15,358 bases of DNA from a bacterium (GCA_004562975.1 SFQP01000011.1:1-15358), one strand, 5' to 3'; positions 5,814 to 14,066 are shown, counted from the first letter of the stretch. A program made the numbers and translations. The notes: generated from the letters alone by a model not told the origin.

Positions 5814-8800
5814 TTACTTCACCACCTTGCGGTTGTTCTGGATGTAAACGCCGTGGGCGGGGGCGGCATGGAGCCGGCGGCCGCTCAGGTCGTACCATTT
5901 GTTCTGGACACCCTCGGTGCCTACATTGCCGATGCCCGTTTGAGAACCGTTCACGCGGAGGATGGCGTCGACAATCTGGCCGCCGTTGGCCAGGATGCCG
6001 TTGCTGCCGGTCGGTGTGCCGTCAGCGGCAAGCTGTCCGGCGGGGTTCACGCTGTTCCAGTCCATCTTGAAACGGATGCGGTAGTCGCCGGCCTCGCCGG
6101 GAGCCACGAAGTCGGGGCAGGACATCGTGTTGCGGTTGCCCCCGCTGATGGCCGTGCCGGCAGAGTTCACGCCGCTGGTGTCGTCGCTGAAGCTGCCGCT
6201 GTAGAAGCTGAACGAAACGACATCCGTGCCGCTCTGGTCCGTAGAACCTTCCTTGAAGGAAAACTGGCCGTCGTTGCCGAAGTCAACGAACACGTAGCCG
6301 TTCATCCAGCCACCGGTGATGTCGTACACTACGTTCAGGTTGTCGTAGGGGGCGCAGGTCAGCACAGCCTCTTCGTCGGTGGTGAAGTCATAGTAGCAAT
6401 GTCCGCTGCCCACGCTGAGCACCTGCGGGTCGCCGCTGCCGGCAGTGAAGGAGATAGTGTTGATGTAGCGGCCCGTATTCGTGGGAGTGGCATCCTTGTC
6501 GAAGTTGATGGCATACGGTTCCACCACTTTCGGCACCACGTTGAGCACGATGGAGGCCACGGTGCCCGAACCGTCCTGAGCGGTGGCGGTGATGGTCACC
6601 TCACCTTCGGCCACACCCACTACCAGTCCGCCGGAAACGGTGGCCACCGTCTCGTCGCTGCTGCTCCAGAGCAGAGCGGGGAAGGATGCGTCGGCGGGAG
6701 CCACGGCAGCCGTCACGACAAAGGTCTTGCCTATCTCCACCTGCTTCTCGGCCTTTTCGGGCGTGAGTTCGAGGTTCTCAACTGCCACGATCTGGGCGGC
6801 ATCGAGTCCGTCGAAGCAGAAGATGCTGCTGCCGGGCAGGGTTACGGAAAGCTGCTGGTCAACGTCGATGGCCTCACCCTCGGTCAGACCTTCGAGCGCG
6901 TCCTGTTCGCCGAACGACTTGCGGAGCACGATGCTGCCCTGCACGTTGGCCGGGATGTTGAGTGCTTCGCGGAGCGTGAAGGAGTAAGTTTCGGTATCGT
7001 TGCCGCCGTTGCGCAGGGCCAGGGTGGCCTTCTTGCCGTTCCAGGAAGCCCAACCGTAGACAGCCGTCTTGGCGTTGTTCCAAGGATTGCCGCCAACCCA
7101 GTGGGCATCGGGCAGCACATCGGCGTTGCGCTTCTGCCAGCTGATGCACTCGGCGAGATCAGCCCAGAGCTTGCCGTTGTTGATACTGTTCATCAGGGGG
7201 TAGTCGTTGTAGAGCTCTACCATGCCCGAACCGCACACGAAGGCGGCGCGGAGTTCGTGGCGGACTGCCTCATAGCTCATGTCCTTGCTCACACTGCCGT
7301 ACTGCGAGAGGATGAAGCCGTGGGTCATGAGCGTGTTGATGGGGCAGATGGGCGAGTTGGTCACGTAGTTCTGGTAGACCAGGCGGTCGCGGTAGGTAAT
7401 CCAGTTCTCACGGTCGCTGCTGTTGTTGCCTGCCGTACCGTAGTCATTCTCCTGTCGCCAGGTGGCATCCGTGTAGTGGTACCAGAAGGGGCTGGCCCAG
7501 GTGCCGACCGTGGTGTTGAAGAAGATGTCGCGCTTCAGTTCCTCGCGCACGTAACGTTCGAGGCGGATGATGCCTTCGGCATTCTCATTGCCCGTGTCGC
7601 CTGCATCAGGACCTGTGGCCGAGAACTGGGCCGAAATGCCGTCAAACTTGAAGAAGCGGAAGTCGCCTTGGTTCTGCGTGAGGTTGTAGGCAGCATCCTT
7701 GAAGACCTTGTAGTAGTTAGGATTGGAGAGTACCATCTGTTCTCCCCTGTCAGTCCAATATTTGCGGCGGTAGTTACCGCTGGTGCCATAACCGCCCACC
7801 GGACCGAGCCATGCACCGATACCGGCACCCATTTCGGCGGCCGAGGCGGCCATATCCCTCATCTCATTGGGGAAGCCGGCGTGGAAAGTCCAAGTACCGT
7901 AGTTGTCCCAACCGTCATCGATGACGAAGCTGTTGGGGGCGACTCCGTAACGGTCGTAGAAGTCCGTCTTCCAGTGGTCGATTACATTGACCACCTGGTC
8001 GCTCGACATGTTCTGCGTGGGGTCCAGCGCATTGTTGCGGTTGATGTTCAGCTCATACCAGGAGATGTAGGCGGGATACGGACGCCAGGGTACGGCACGC
8101 TCACGCTCTGAATAGGCCAGGAAGGAGCGGCGCTTCTGTGTCTTGTGGATGTCAGCGTTGCTTTCCGAGCCATCCTGTGCGATGAGTCCTACCACGCCCG
8201 AAATCTTCCAGGTTTCGCCGGCGGCGAGCGTTGTGTTGCGGCTCCAGAGGCCCTCAATGCCCACGATGTCGTTCGAGATGACGGCACCGGCCTTCGGGCT
8301 GTAGATTTTCACCGTCATGTTGCTTGTGGCATCGATAGACTCCGTCAGGTCTTGGATAAACACGCGGAGCGTGTACGTGCCGTCGTTGGGCGCGATGAAG
8401 CTGAAAGTGTTGTCACTCTGGGCAGTGCCCGAGTAACCGGCGTGGTAGTCGCTGGCGGCCACCGAGCCCGTAGCGTCGAGCATGTCTGCGCCGCCGAAGT
8501 TCAGGCGGTGGCTGCCCGAGGTATATTTCACCGTGATTTCAACCTTCTGGTTGGCGGTCAGCGTCACGCCTTCGTGAGTAGCGGCATAGACGTTCGGATA
8601 ACCGGCACCTGTGGCCTCCGTCACGCGGGCCGGCACATTCTCCTCGGCCACCTGCTTCCAGTCGGCCACGGCCAGGCTCACCGCGTCGAGCGTCTGGGCC
8701 AGTTCCCATTTGTCCTCCTCGCCCGATGCGCCGCCCACCGTGTTGTAGGCCACGGGGTTCTCCAGTCCGGCGAAAATCTTGTTGCTCATCAGTACCGCGC

Positions 8801-10079
8801 CGCGCGTATTGCCCACCACGGCAGGCGTGGAGCCGGCGGCTTTGGTGTCTACGTTGTAGATGAGGGGGATTACGTTGTACATGTCCACGTCGTCCACGCC
8901 CGTCAGCTCCATCTCCGTGCGGAGGTAGTGGCTGCCGTCGCGCAGCACGGCTTTCCAGAGTATGTCAATGGCTTTCTCCTTATAAGTATAGGCGTAGCGC
9001 GCCACGAGTTGCTTTCCGGCAAAGTGTTCCGCGCCTCCCACGGCGTTATCGTCCGCCTGGATGTCCTCCATTTCGAGGCTGACGAGCTGCATGGCCGAAG
9101 CCGGCACGTTGTCGCCGTTGCCAAAAGCCACGGTAAAGGGTTCTGTGCCAGCCTGGAGGTCCATGGCCTTCGAGCCGGCAAAGTAGATGGCCTCACCCAC
9201 CTTCATGAAGCTGGCGGCCAGCACATTGTTGCTCAGCGTGTAAACGTCGCCTTCCTTCACCAGTTCAGCCGCGCCTACGGCGGTCTGCTGTGCGGGGTAG
9301 AGCACGGCCTGCGTATAAGGCTGCTTGTCGGGCTGTGAGGGAATGTTGACCACGTTGACCGTGATGGTGTTGGCCACGTCGTTGATGGAGACGGCGGCAA
9401 ACTGTCCCTCGGCCACAACGACCGTCACGTCGCCCTTCTTCAGCGTGCCCTCCACCTCGTACTGGTCGCCGTTGGTGTAGGTATTGCCTTTGATGATGAC
9501 GCTCACGCCTTCGGGAGCCACGAGCGTGTAGTTGTGCGTTTCCATCACCACCTCGTTGAATGTCCAGCGGCTGCCGGCATCCTTCGCGCCGCTGTCCTGC
9601 CAGAGGCCGAGCGTGTTCGTGCCGTCCAGCGGGTTACCGCCGATGCCCTCAAACCAGTTCAGGTATTTGGCGGCGGGTCCGGAAGTGTTGTAGGGAGCGA
9701 TTTCGTAGAAGTCGTCGGCGTAGTTGTTCACGTGGAAATACGCGCCTTCCGTTTTTTCATCAGTCATCTGTACGAAGTCCTTACCGTTGTTGTAGCCGGA
9801 GGATTTCGTGAAGCTGAACCATTTCTTGGCCTTGTAGCTGTAGATGTAGAACGCGTTGTCCGTTCCGTCTACGGCGTAGAATGCAAACAAGCCGTAGTTG
9901 TCGGCTGTCTGGGTGGGTGCAGTCAGCGAGTTGGCGTAGTAGTCGGCTCCCGACACCATGGTGTAAAGATGTTCCGGACGACCCTCATTCGGGGGTGTAA
10001 AGGACGTTTCCACCTTGTCCGCCCTCATTTGCAGCACGGTGCACAGGATGAGGGTGAATAACGAGACAAATTTCCTCAT
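5814..10079 (-). CDS. Very large secreted multidomain glycoside hydrolase, clan GH-D-like
   Basis: A 1421-residue exported protein. Residues 1-20 are a signal peptide (MRKFVSLFTLILCTVLQMRA). About 30-178 resembles a beta-trefoil or carbohydrate-binding domain ending in RWTF. About 255-480 is a beta-rich supersandwich-like domain, and about 505-595 a beta-sandwich binding-type domain. The catalytic TIM-barrel is at about 660-990, with YISWYELNIN (671-680), FVIDDGWDNYGTW (718-730), GIGAWLGPVGGYG (753-765) and FRFFKFDGISAQF (807-819). By analogy with GH27/31/36, Asp813 is the candidate nucleophile; the acid/base may be Asp871 or Asp879. A beta domain to about 1090, a Big_2-like domain (1097-1182), a GEVED-like domain (about 1185-1380) and a short sorting-type tail (YDLSGRR...GVYIQNNRKVVK) follow. 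An alpha-galactosidase or related activity is plausible; the exact family and substrate are not assigned. The ATG at 10077-10079 gives the signal peptide. Confidence 0.82.
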   Translation of the reverse strand: MRKFVSLFTLILCTVLQMRADKVETSFTPPNEGRPEHLYTMVSGADYYANSLTAPTQTADNYGLFAFYAVDGTDNAFYIYSYKAKKWFSFTKSSGYNNGKDFVQMTDEKTEGAYFHVNNYADDFYEIAPYNTSGPAAKYLNWFEGIGGNPLDGTNTLGLWQDSGAKDAGSRWTFNEVVMETHNYTLVAPEGVSVIIKGNTYTNGDQYEVEGTLKKGDVTVVVAEGQFAAVSINDVANTITVNVVNIPSQPDKQPYTQAVLYPAQQTAVGAAELVKEGDVYTLSNNVLAASFMKVGEAIYFAGSKAMDLQAGTEPFTVAFGNGDNVPASAMQLVSLEMEDIQADDNAVGGAEHFAGKQLVARYAYTYKEKAIDILWKAVLRDGSHYLRTEMELTGVDDVDMYNVIPLIYNVDTKAAGSTPAVVGNTRGAVLMSNKIFAGLENPVAYNTVGGASGEEDKWELAQTLDAVSLAVADWKQVAEENVPARVTEATGAGYPNVYAATHEGVTLTANQKVEITVKYTSGSHRLNFGGADMLDATGSVAASDYHAGYSGTAQSDNTFSFIAPNDGTYTLRVFIQDLTESIDATSNMTVKIYSPKAGAVISNDIVGIEGLWSRNTTLAAGETWKISGVVGLIAQDGSESNADIHKTQKRRSFLAYSERERAVPWRPYPAYISWYELNINRNNALDPTQNMSSDQVVNVIDHWKTDFYDRYGVAPNSFVIDDGWDNYGTWTFHAGFPNEMRDMAASAAEMGAGIGAWLGPVGGYGTSGNYRRKYWTDRGEQMVLSNPNYYKVFKDAAYNLTQNQGDFRFFKFDGISAQFSATGPDAGDTGNENAEGIIRLERYVREELKRDIFFNTTVGTWASPFWYHYTDATWRQENDYGTAGNNSSDRENWITYRDRLVYQNYVTNSPICPINTLMTHGFILSQYGSVSKDMSYEAVRHELRAAFVCGSGMVELYNDYPLMNSINNGKLWADLAECISWQKRNADVLPDAHWVGGNPWNNAKTAVYGWASWNGKKATLALRNGGNDTETYSFTLREALNIPANVQGSIVLRKSFGEQDALEGLTEGEAIDVDQQLSVTLPGSSIFCFDGLDAAQIVAVENLELTPEKAEKQVEIGKTFVVTAAVAPADASFPALLWSSSDETVATVSGGLVVGVAEGEVTITATAQDGSGTVASIVLNVVPKVVEPYAINFDKDATPTNTGRYINTISFTAGSGDPQVLSVGSGHCYYDFTTDEEAVLTCAPYDNLNVVYDITGGWMNGYVFVDFGNDGQFSFKEGSTDQSGTDVVSFSFYSGSFSDDTSGVNSAGTAISGGNRNTMSCPDFVAPGEAGDYRIRFKMDWNSVNPAGQLAADGTPTGSNGILANGGQIVDAILRVNGSQTGIGNVGTEGVQNKWYDLSGRRLHAAPAHGVYIQNNRKVVK

Positions 10080-10117
10080 AGGTAAAAGAATTTAAGGATA
10101 AAAGAATAATTCCGCAG

Positions 10118-10125
10118 CAAAGGTA
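10118..10125 (-). promoter_or_regulatory. Possible -7 box of the glycosidase promoter
   Basis: On the minus strand TACCTTTG fits TAnnTTTG, 38 bases before the glycosidase ATG. No TTTG was found at the expected distance upstream. It lies within 32 bp of an opposite-facing promoter box, so the two genes share a compact divergent control region. Confidence 0.4.
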
Positions 10126-10128
10126 GTG

Positions 10129-10157
10129 TTTGGCGCGCGAAGAATGCGTTAAATTTG
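10129..10157 (+). promoter_or_regulatory. Predicted promoter of the YidE/AspT-type transporter
   Basis: TTTG (10129-10132), a 17-bp spacer and TAAATTTG (10150-10157) match the Bacteroidota -33/-7 pattern, with a spacer slightly shorter than the usual 19. The -7 box ends 32 bases before the ATG at 10190, giving a leader of about 25 bases. Confidence 0.5.
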
Positions 10158-10189
10158 CCCGGAAATCTGATACAAACCAGCGAATTAAC

Positions 10190-11848
10190 ATGAATTGGTT
10201 CACAGAAACGATATCTCAACCCTCCGCCGTGCAGGCGGTCATCATCATCTGCCTCATCTGTGCGGCGGGCCTGGCGTGCGGCAAATTGCGCTTCCGTGGC
10301 TTCAGCCTGGGCGTCACTTACGTGTTCTTCTTCGGCATCCTGGCCGGTGCGCTCGGCCTTCAGGTCGATGCCCAGATGCTGGGCTATGCCGAGAGCTTCG
10401 GCCTGATACTATTTGTCTACACCCTGGGCCTGCAGGTCGGACCGGGCTTCGTCAGCGCGTTCCGTCAGGGCGGCACGCAGCTCAACCTCCTCGCCTTGGG
10501 CGTGGTGCTGCTGGGCACCGCCATGGCCCTGACCGTGGGGCTGGCGGGCTGGCTTCCCTTGCAGGACATGATGGGCGTGCTCTGCGGCGCCACGACCAAC
10601 ACCCCCGCGCTGGGTGCGGCGCAGCAAACCCTCAAGCAGCTGGGGCAGCCCGCTTCGGGCGCGGCACTCAGCTGTGCCGTGACCTATCCGCTGGGCATGG
10701 TGGGTGTCATCCTGGCCCTGCTCCTCATGCGCGGCTGGCTGTCGCGCCATGAAAGGGTGCGCGAGGGCGGCAAGGGCAACGAGCCTTTCATCGCCTCCTT
10801 CTCCGTGTGTAATCCCGCCGTCTTCGGCCAGACGCTCGGCGAGCTGAGCCGCCTGGAAGATGGCCGCTTCGTCGTGTCGCGCCTGTGGCGTGGCGGCAAG
10901 GTCATCCTGCCCCATGCCGAAACGCAGCTGTGCGAGGGCGACCGCCTGCTCGTCATCACCACCCAGCCGCTCATCAACCACCTCACCCTCTGTTTCGGAC
11001 GGCGCGACGAGGAAAACTGGAACCGTGAGGACGTGGACTGGAACGCCCTGGATTCCAACCTCATCTCGCAGCGCATCCTCATCACGCGGCCCGAAATCAA
11101 CGGCCGCCACCTCGGTTCGCTCCAGCTGCGCAACCGTTACGGCGTGAACGTCAGCCGCGTGAAGCGCGCCGGCATACAGCTCGTGGCCACCCCCGACCTC
11201 ACCCTCCGCATGGGCGACCGTGTCACCGTGGTGGGCGAGGCCGAGAGCATCAGCAAGGTGGCCGAGGAGCTGGGCAACGTGGTGAAGCAGCTCGAAGAGC
11301 CCAACATGGTGACCATCTTCATCGGCATCGTGCTCGGCCTGTTGCTCGGCAGCATCCCCTTCTTCGTGCCCGGCATCAGCTATCCCGTGAAGCTGGGCCT
11401 GGCCGGCGGCCCCATCGTGATGGGTCTGCTCATCGGCGCTTACGGTCCCCGCTTCCACATGGTGGCCTATACCACCACGAGCGCCAACCTCATGCTGCGC
11501 TCGCTGGGCCTGTCGATGTACCTGGCGTGCCTCGGCCTTGATGCCGGGCGCGACTTCCTGGCCACTGTCATGCAGCCCGCCGCGTTGTGGTGGATAGGCA
11601 TCGGCCTGGCCTTCACCCTGATTCCCGTGGCCGTGATGGGCGTGGTGAGCGTGGTGGGCGGCAAGAACACCTTCGCCACCACCGCCGGAATGCTCTGCGG
11701 TGCCATGGCCAACCCCATCGCCCTGAATTACGTCAACGAAACCCTGCCCGGCGACAAGGCCTCGGTGGCCTATGCCACGGTGTACCCTCTCTGTATGTTC
11801 CTGCGCGTCATCATTGCGCAGCTCATCGTCATGTTCTGGGTGGGGTAG
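10190..11848 (+). CDS. AspT/YidE/YbjL-family transporter with two RCK_C (TrkA_C) domains
   Basis: A 552-residue inner-membrane protein, normal for this family (often 550-560). It has about five or six N-terminal membrane segments (12-180), two cytoplasmic TrkA_C-type domains (about 204-258 and 290-365, ending LLVIT and VTVVG), and five or six more segments (373-552). The duplicated membrane halves each carry the signature loop: LCGATTNTPALGAA at 131-144 and LCGAMANPIALNYV at 502-515. AspT of Tetragenococcus exchanges aspartate for alanine; the substrate of the YidE-type members is unknown. I chose the ATG at 10190 (MNWFTETISQ); a longer reading from 10130 uses a TTG inside the promoter and adds a charged, non-membrane peptide. 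It is transcribed away from the glycosidase. Confidence 0.9.
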   Translation: MNWFTETISQPSAVQAVIIICLICAAGLACGKLRFRGFSLGVTYVFFFGILAGALGLQVDAQMLGYAESFGLILFVYTLGLQVGPGFVSAFRQGGTQLNLLALGVVLLGTAMALTVGLAGWLPLQDMMGVLCGATTNTPALGAAQQTLKQLGQPASGAALSCAVTYPLGMVGVILALLLMRGWLSRHERVREGGKGNEPFIASFSVCNPAVFGQTLGELSRLEDGRFVVSRLWRGGKVILPHAETQLCEGDRLLVITTQPLINHLTLCFGRRDEENWNREDVDWNALDSNLISQRILITRPEINGRHLGSLQLRNRYGVNVSRVKRAGIQLVATPDLTLRMGDRVTVVGEAESISKVAEELGNVVKQLEEPNMVTIFIGIVLGLLLGSIPFFVPGISYPVKLGLAGGPIVMGLLIGAYGPRFHMVAYTTTSANLMLRSLGLSMYLACLGLDAGRDFLATVMQPAALWWIGIGLAFTLIPVAVMGVVSVVGGKNTFATTAGMLCGAMANPIALNYVNETLPGDKASVAYATVYPLCMFLRVIIAQLIVMFWVG

Positions 11849-11889
11849 GGCGTGCCGGAGCCGGGGCGCGCGCTGCCGTGAAGCCGGCC

Positions 11890-11915
11890 CCTGCGGTGCG
11901 GACTGCACCGGCAGG
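11890..11915 (+). terminator. Hairpin after the transporter gene
   Basis: CCTGCGGTGC (11890-11899) pairs with GCACCGGCAGG (11905-11915), with one bulged G and a 5-base loop, 41 bases after the transporter stop. An A-rich rather than T-rich run follows on the plus strand, so it may be a processing or rho-assisted site rather than a true intrinsic terminator. Confidence 0.35.
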
Positions 11916-11922
11916 AAAAGAA

Positions 11923-11946
11923 AAGGCGGACCGTGAGGCCCGCCTT
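11923..11946 (-). terminator. Intrinsic terminator of the AAA-YbjN operon
   Basis: AAGGCGG (11923-11929) and CCGCCTT (11940-11946) form a 7-bp stem with a 10-base loop. Read on the minus strand the stem is followed directly by TTTTCTTTTCC, a good T-tract, 20 bases after the stop of the last YbjN-like gene. It stands between convergent genes and may also limit the transporter transcript. Confidence 0.75.
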
Positions 11947-11965
11947 CATTGTAGGGGTGAGAATG

Positions 11966-12364
11966 TCATTCGTAGAGAGCTGCCTGCGTTTGGAGGAACA
12001 CGGTGCGTGCGCGGCCCAGGATGTCGAGCGACTGCTGGATGCTGTATTTCAGCGACTCGTCGTTGTTGAAGAAAAATTCGCACGATGCGCCCACCGTTGT
12101 CAGGCTGGAGTCGACGTAGAACTTGGCCATCCTCACCTCGCGCGTGCATTTGTTGCAGATGGCCATGAATTCCGCCTCTTCGCCCTCGTCCACGGCGAGA
12201 AGCTGTGGGAACCACACCGTGAGATAGTCGTCCACCTCGGTGCTGGGCATGAAGTAGAACGTCTTCATCTGGTATTTCAGGTACACGTCGCCGTCATCGT
12301 CGATTTTCGGCTTGTAGCCCATCTCTTCGAGGATGCTTTTGATTTTTTGTTTCTTTTCGTCCAT
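11966..12364 (-). CDS. YbjN-like small acidic protein (second paralogue)
   Basis: A 132-residue soluble protein starting MDEKKQKIKSILEEMGYKPK. An N-terminal helix, a beta stretch (GDVYLKYQMKTFYFMP), a central helix (GEEAEFMAICNKCTREVR), more beta (KFYVDSSLTTVGASCEFFF) and a C-terminal helix (ESLKYSIQQSLDILGRARTV) give the order seen in YbjN / type III secretion chaperone-like folds. It shares that layout with the gene just upstream, including a helix ending EEMG at the start and a long helix at the end, so the two look like diverged duplicates. It lies 35 bp after that gene and ends just before a terminator. YbjN-type proteins have no agreed biochemical role; a chaperone or adaptor for the neighbouring AAA+ ATPase is inference. 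Confidence 0.75.
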   Translation of the reverse strand: MDEKKQKIKSILEEMGYKPKIDDDGDVYLKYQMKTFYFMPSTEVDDYLTVWFPQLLAVDEGEEAEFMAICNKCTREVRMAKFYVDSSLTTVGASCEFFFNNDESLKYSIQQSLDILGRARTVFLQTQAALYE

Positions 12365-12399
12365 AGTTTGAAGTGTGAAGTTGTGAGACAGCTGAAGGG

Positions 12400-12843
12400 T
12401 CAGTCATCGTTTGAGGTCATGTCGTTGTACACCTTGTGGGCAAACATTTTCGAGCGTTCCAGCTGGATTATCATGTGCGTGATGATATCTTCGTAGTCCG
12501 GCTCGTCCATCAGTTTGCGTTCGTAGAAGAGCCAGAGGCTGTCAGGCGATGCCGGGTACGCCTTGACGTATTTGATCGTGCTGTTGACTTTGTCTGTCAC
12601 CGCTCTGACCACTTCGCGGTTGTCGTCGTCGATGTCGAGGATGCCGGGCAGCGAGAGGTTGAAGAACTGTTCGTCGTCGTCGTTGTACAGCCACAGGAAG
12701 CTCAGGCCCTCGTAGTGGAACAAATAATAGCCGTCGGAGTCGGGGCAGGCTTCGAGGGTGAAGCCCATCTCCTCAAAGGTTTTCATGAGTTTCTCTTTGA
12801 TGGAAAGCTCATGCTGGTCGGGTTGGTTGGTCAAATCTTTCAT
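12400..12843 (-). CDS. YbjN-like small acidic protein (first paralogue)
   Basis: A 147-residue acidic cytoplasmic protein. After a polar N-terminus come a helix (SIKEKLMKTFEEMGFTLE), a beta hairpin (GYYLFHYEGLSFLWLYN), a central helix (REVVRAVTDKVNSTIKYVKA), a beta strand (DSLWLFYERKL) and a final helix (YEDIITHMIIQLERSKMFAH). This is the YbjN-like order shared with the following gene. The ATG at 12841-12843 is the only convincing start. It is 181 bp downstream of the AAA+ gene, with an octamer-repeat region between them, and no consensus promoter was found immediately upstream, so it is probably read with the ATPase gene. Function unknown; a partner of the ATPase is the simplest guess. Confidence 0.75.
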   Translation of the reverse strand: MKDLTNQPDQHELSIKEKLMKTFEEMGFTLEACPDSDGYYLFHYEGLSFLWLYNDDDEQFFNLSLPGILDIDDDNREVVRAVTDKVNSTIKYVKAYPASPDSLWLFYERKLMDEPDYEDIITHMIIQLERSKMFAHKVYNDMTSNDD

Positions 12844-12915
12844 GATGATAATAGTATAAAGTGATTAAACTTTCGTAAGAATGTAAAGTTGAAGTTTATG
12901 GTCGCTTCGCTCCCA

Positions 12916-13026
12916 GGTTATAAGGTTATAAGAATACTGTTTGAGGTAGTCACGGTAGCCGCACCGAGTAACTTTATAACCTCATAACCTTATTCCTCAT
13001 AACCTCATAACCTCATAACCTTATTT
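12916..13026. repeat. Octamer tandem repeat and large inverted repeat
   Basis: CTCATAAC is present at 12981-12988, 12996-13003, 13004-13011 and 13012-13019, with variants TTTATAAC (12973-12980), CTTATTC (12989-12995) and CTTATTT (13020-13026). The opposite orientation, GGTTATAAGGTTATAAGAATA, starts at 12916, about 36 bp away, so the region can form a long hairpin. It begins within the stop codon of the AAA+ gene and fills the spacer before the YbjN-like genes. It may shape transcript stability or attenuate read-through; that is inference. Confidence 0.75.
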
Positions 13027-14002
13027 AGTGAAATCCGATGGCGGCCTTCCGGTTCTGCGGGTCCTTGGGCGAGAGTTCCCTCCTGACGTGTTCGTATTCG
13101 CGCAGGGCGCGCGGGCTGACCGACGGGTTGCGCGTGGCGATGATATCTTCGAGCTGCTGCTGCGTGATGTTGGGGTACGGCTTTTCGGGTTCGCGCAGGG
13201 AGTCGTTGAACGTCCGTCTGGCCGCCGTTTTCACGATGTAGCTGATGTCGCTGCAATTGAAGCCCTCCGTGATTTCGGCCAGGTGGCGTGTGTCGATGCC
13301 CTCGTCGGCCGGCAGTTTGCCCAGCGAGAGGTCAAACAGGCCGCGCCGTGCGTCGAGGTCGGGCATGTCGATGTAGATCAGTTCGTCGATGCGTCCCGTG
13401 CGCAGCACCGCCTTGTCGATGCGTTCGGGGTGGTTGGTGGCGGCCAGCACGTAGACGCCGCGTTCGGAGGCATTGTTGAGCATACAGAGGAACTCGTTCA
13501 CCTCGTTGTCGTAGTGCTGGTTGTTTTCTGTGCCCGAGCGGCGGGGCACCATCGCGTCGAACTCGTCGAAGAAGAGCAGGGTGGGCGCTTTCTTCTCCGC
13601 CTTGCGGAACAACTCGCCGATTTTCTGCTGCGTGCCGTGAACCCAGGTGCAGGCCAGGTCGTCGGGCACGATTTTCATGAAGTGGATGCCCAGCTCTTCG
13701 GCCACTTTTTCGGCGAAGAACGTCTTTCCGCACCCTGCAGGGCCGTAAAACAGCATGGCGGGCGGCTTGATGCCGTATGCCTCGGCGCGTTCCGGGTGGC
13801 GCAGCACGTTGATGAAGCCCTCGGTCACCATCTGCTTCAGGCCGTCCATGCCGGCAATGTCGCTGAAGCCGCGTCCTTTTTTCTGGGGCTGGGGTTGCGG
13901 TGCAGGGGTGGTGCTTTGGGGTGAAGGGGGTTGGGTAGGGAGGTCGTCGGTTCGTTTCTTGAGTTGTTGGAACCATGCTTTTTCGGCGTTGTGTGTGTTC
14001 AT
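13025..14002 (-). CDS. Single-ring AAA+ ATPase, Vps4/katanin/FtsH-like
   Basis: A 325-residue cytoplasmic ATPase with one AAA module. After a short helix (AEKAWFQQLKKR) and a Pro/Gln-rich linker (about 21-41) come GFSDIAGMDGLK (45-56), Walker A GPAGCGKT (87-94), a pore-loop-like CTWVHG (118-123), Walker B LLFFDEFD (142-149), sensor 1 in AATNHP with Asn190, Arg fingers in LRTGRID (Arg201, Arg204) and GFNCSDIS (247-254). The tail SVSPRALREYEHVRREL (294-310) resembles the end of Vps4/katanin-type AAA proteins. All catalytic residues are present. There is no protease domain, unlike FtsH, and no membrane segment, so it probably remodels or unfolds partners. It leads an operon with two YbjN-like genes. 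The ATG at 14000-14002 has a perfect Shine-Dalgarno. Confidence 0.88.
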   Translation of the reverse strand: MNTHNAEKAWFQQLKKRTDDLPTQPPSPQSTTPAPQPQPQKKGRGFSDIAGMDGLKQMVTEGFINVLRHPERAEAYGIKPPAMLFYGPAGCGKTFFAEKVAEELGIHFMKIVPDDLACTWVHGTQQKIGELFRKAEKKAPTLLFFDEFDAMVPRRSGTENNQHYDNEVNEFLCMLNNASERGVYVLAATNHPERIDKAVLRTGRIDELIYIDMPDLDARRGLFDLSLGKLPADEGIDTRHLAEITEGFNCSDISYIVKTAARRTFNDSLREPEKPYPNITQQQLEDIIATRNPSVSPRALREYEHVRRELSPKDPQNRKAAIGFH

Positions 14003-14010
14003 GATGGTGT

Positions 14011-14018
14011 TCCTCCTT
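14011..14018 (-). promoter_or_regulatory. Perfect Shine-Dalgarno of the AAA+ gene
   Basis: AAGGAGGA on the minus strand, eight bases before the ATG at 14000-14002. Such strong sites are uncommon in Bacteroidota, where initiation usually relies on an A-rich upstream region, so this one stands out and fixes the start. Confidence 0.7.
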
Positions 14019-14066
14019 GGTTAAATGGTGGGTTTGTTCGGTTTGTTGCTCACGTTAATCTATGAA

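Noticed and set aside
5784..9338. Long plus-strand open frames (775 and 397 codons) opposite the glycosidase
   Set aside because: They are antisense shadows of a clearly coding, domain-rich gene in GC-rich DNA; they show no domains and their composition is skewed (Val, Gly, His, Ala-rich).
10409..11908. 499-codon minus-strand frame opposite the transporter
   Set aside because: His/Gln/Gly/Ala-rich without membrane or domain pattern; the opposite strand encodes a full-length recognisable transporter with duplicated signature motifs.
12973..13026. CRISPR-like or telomere-like array
   Set aside because: Octamers abut each other with no spacers and the tract is only about 50 bp.
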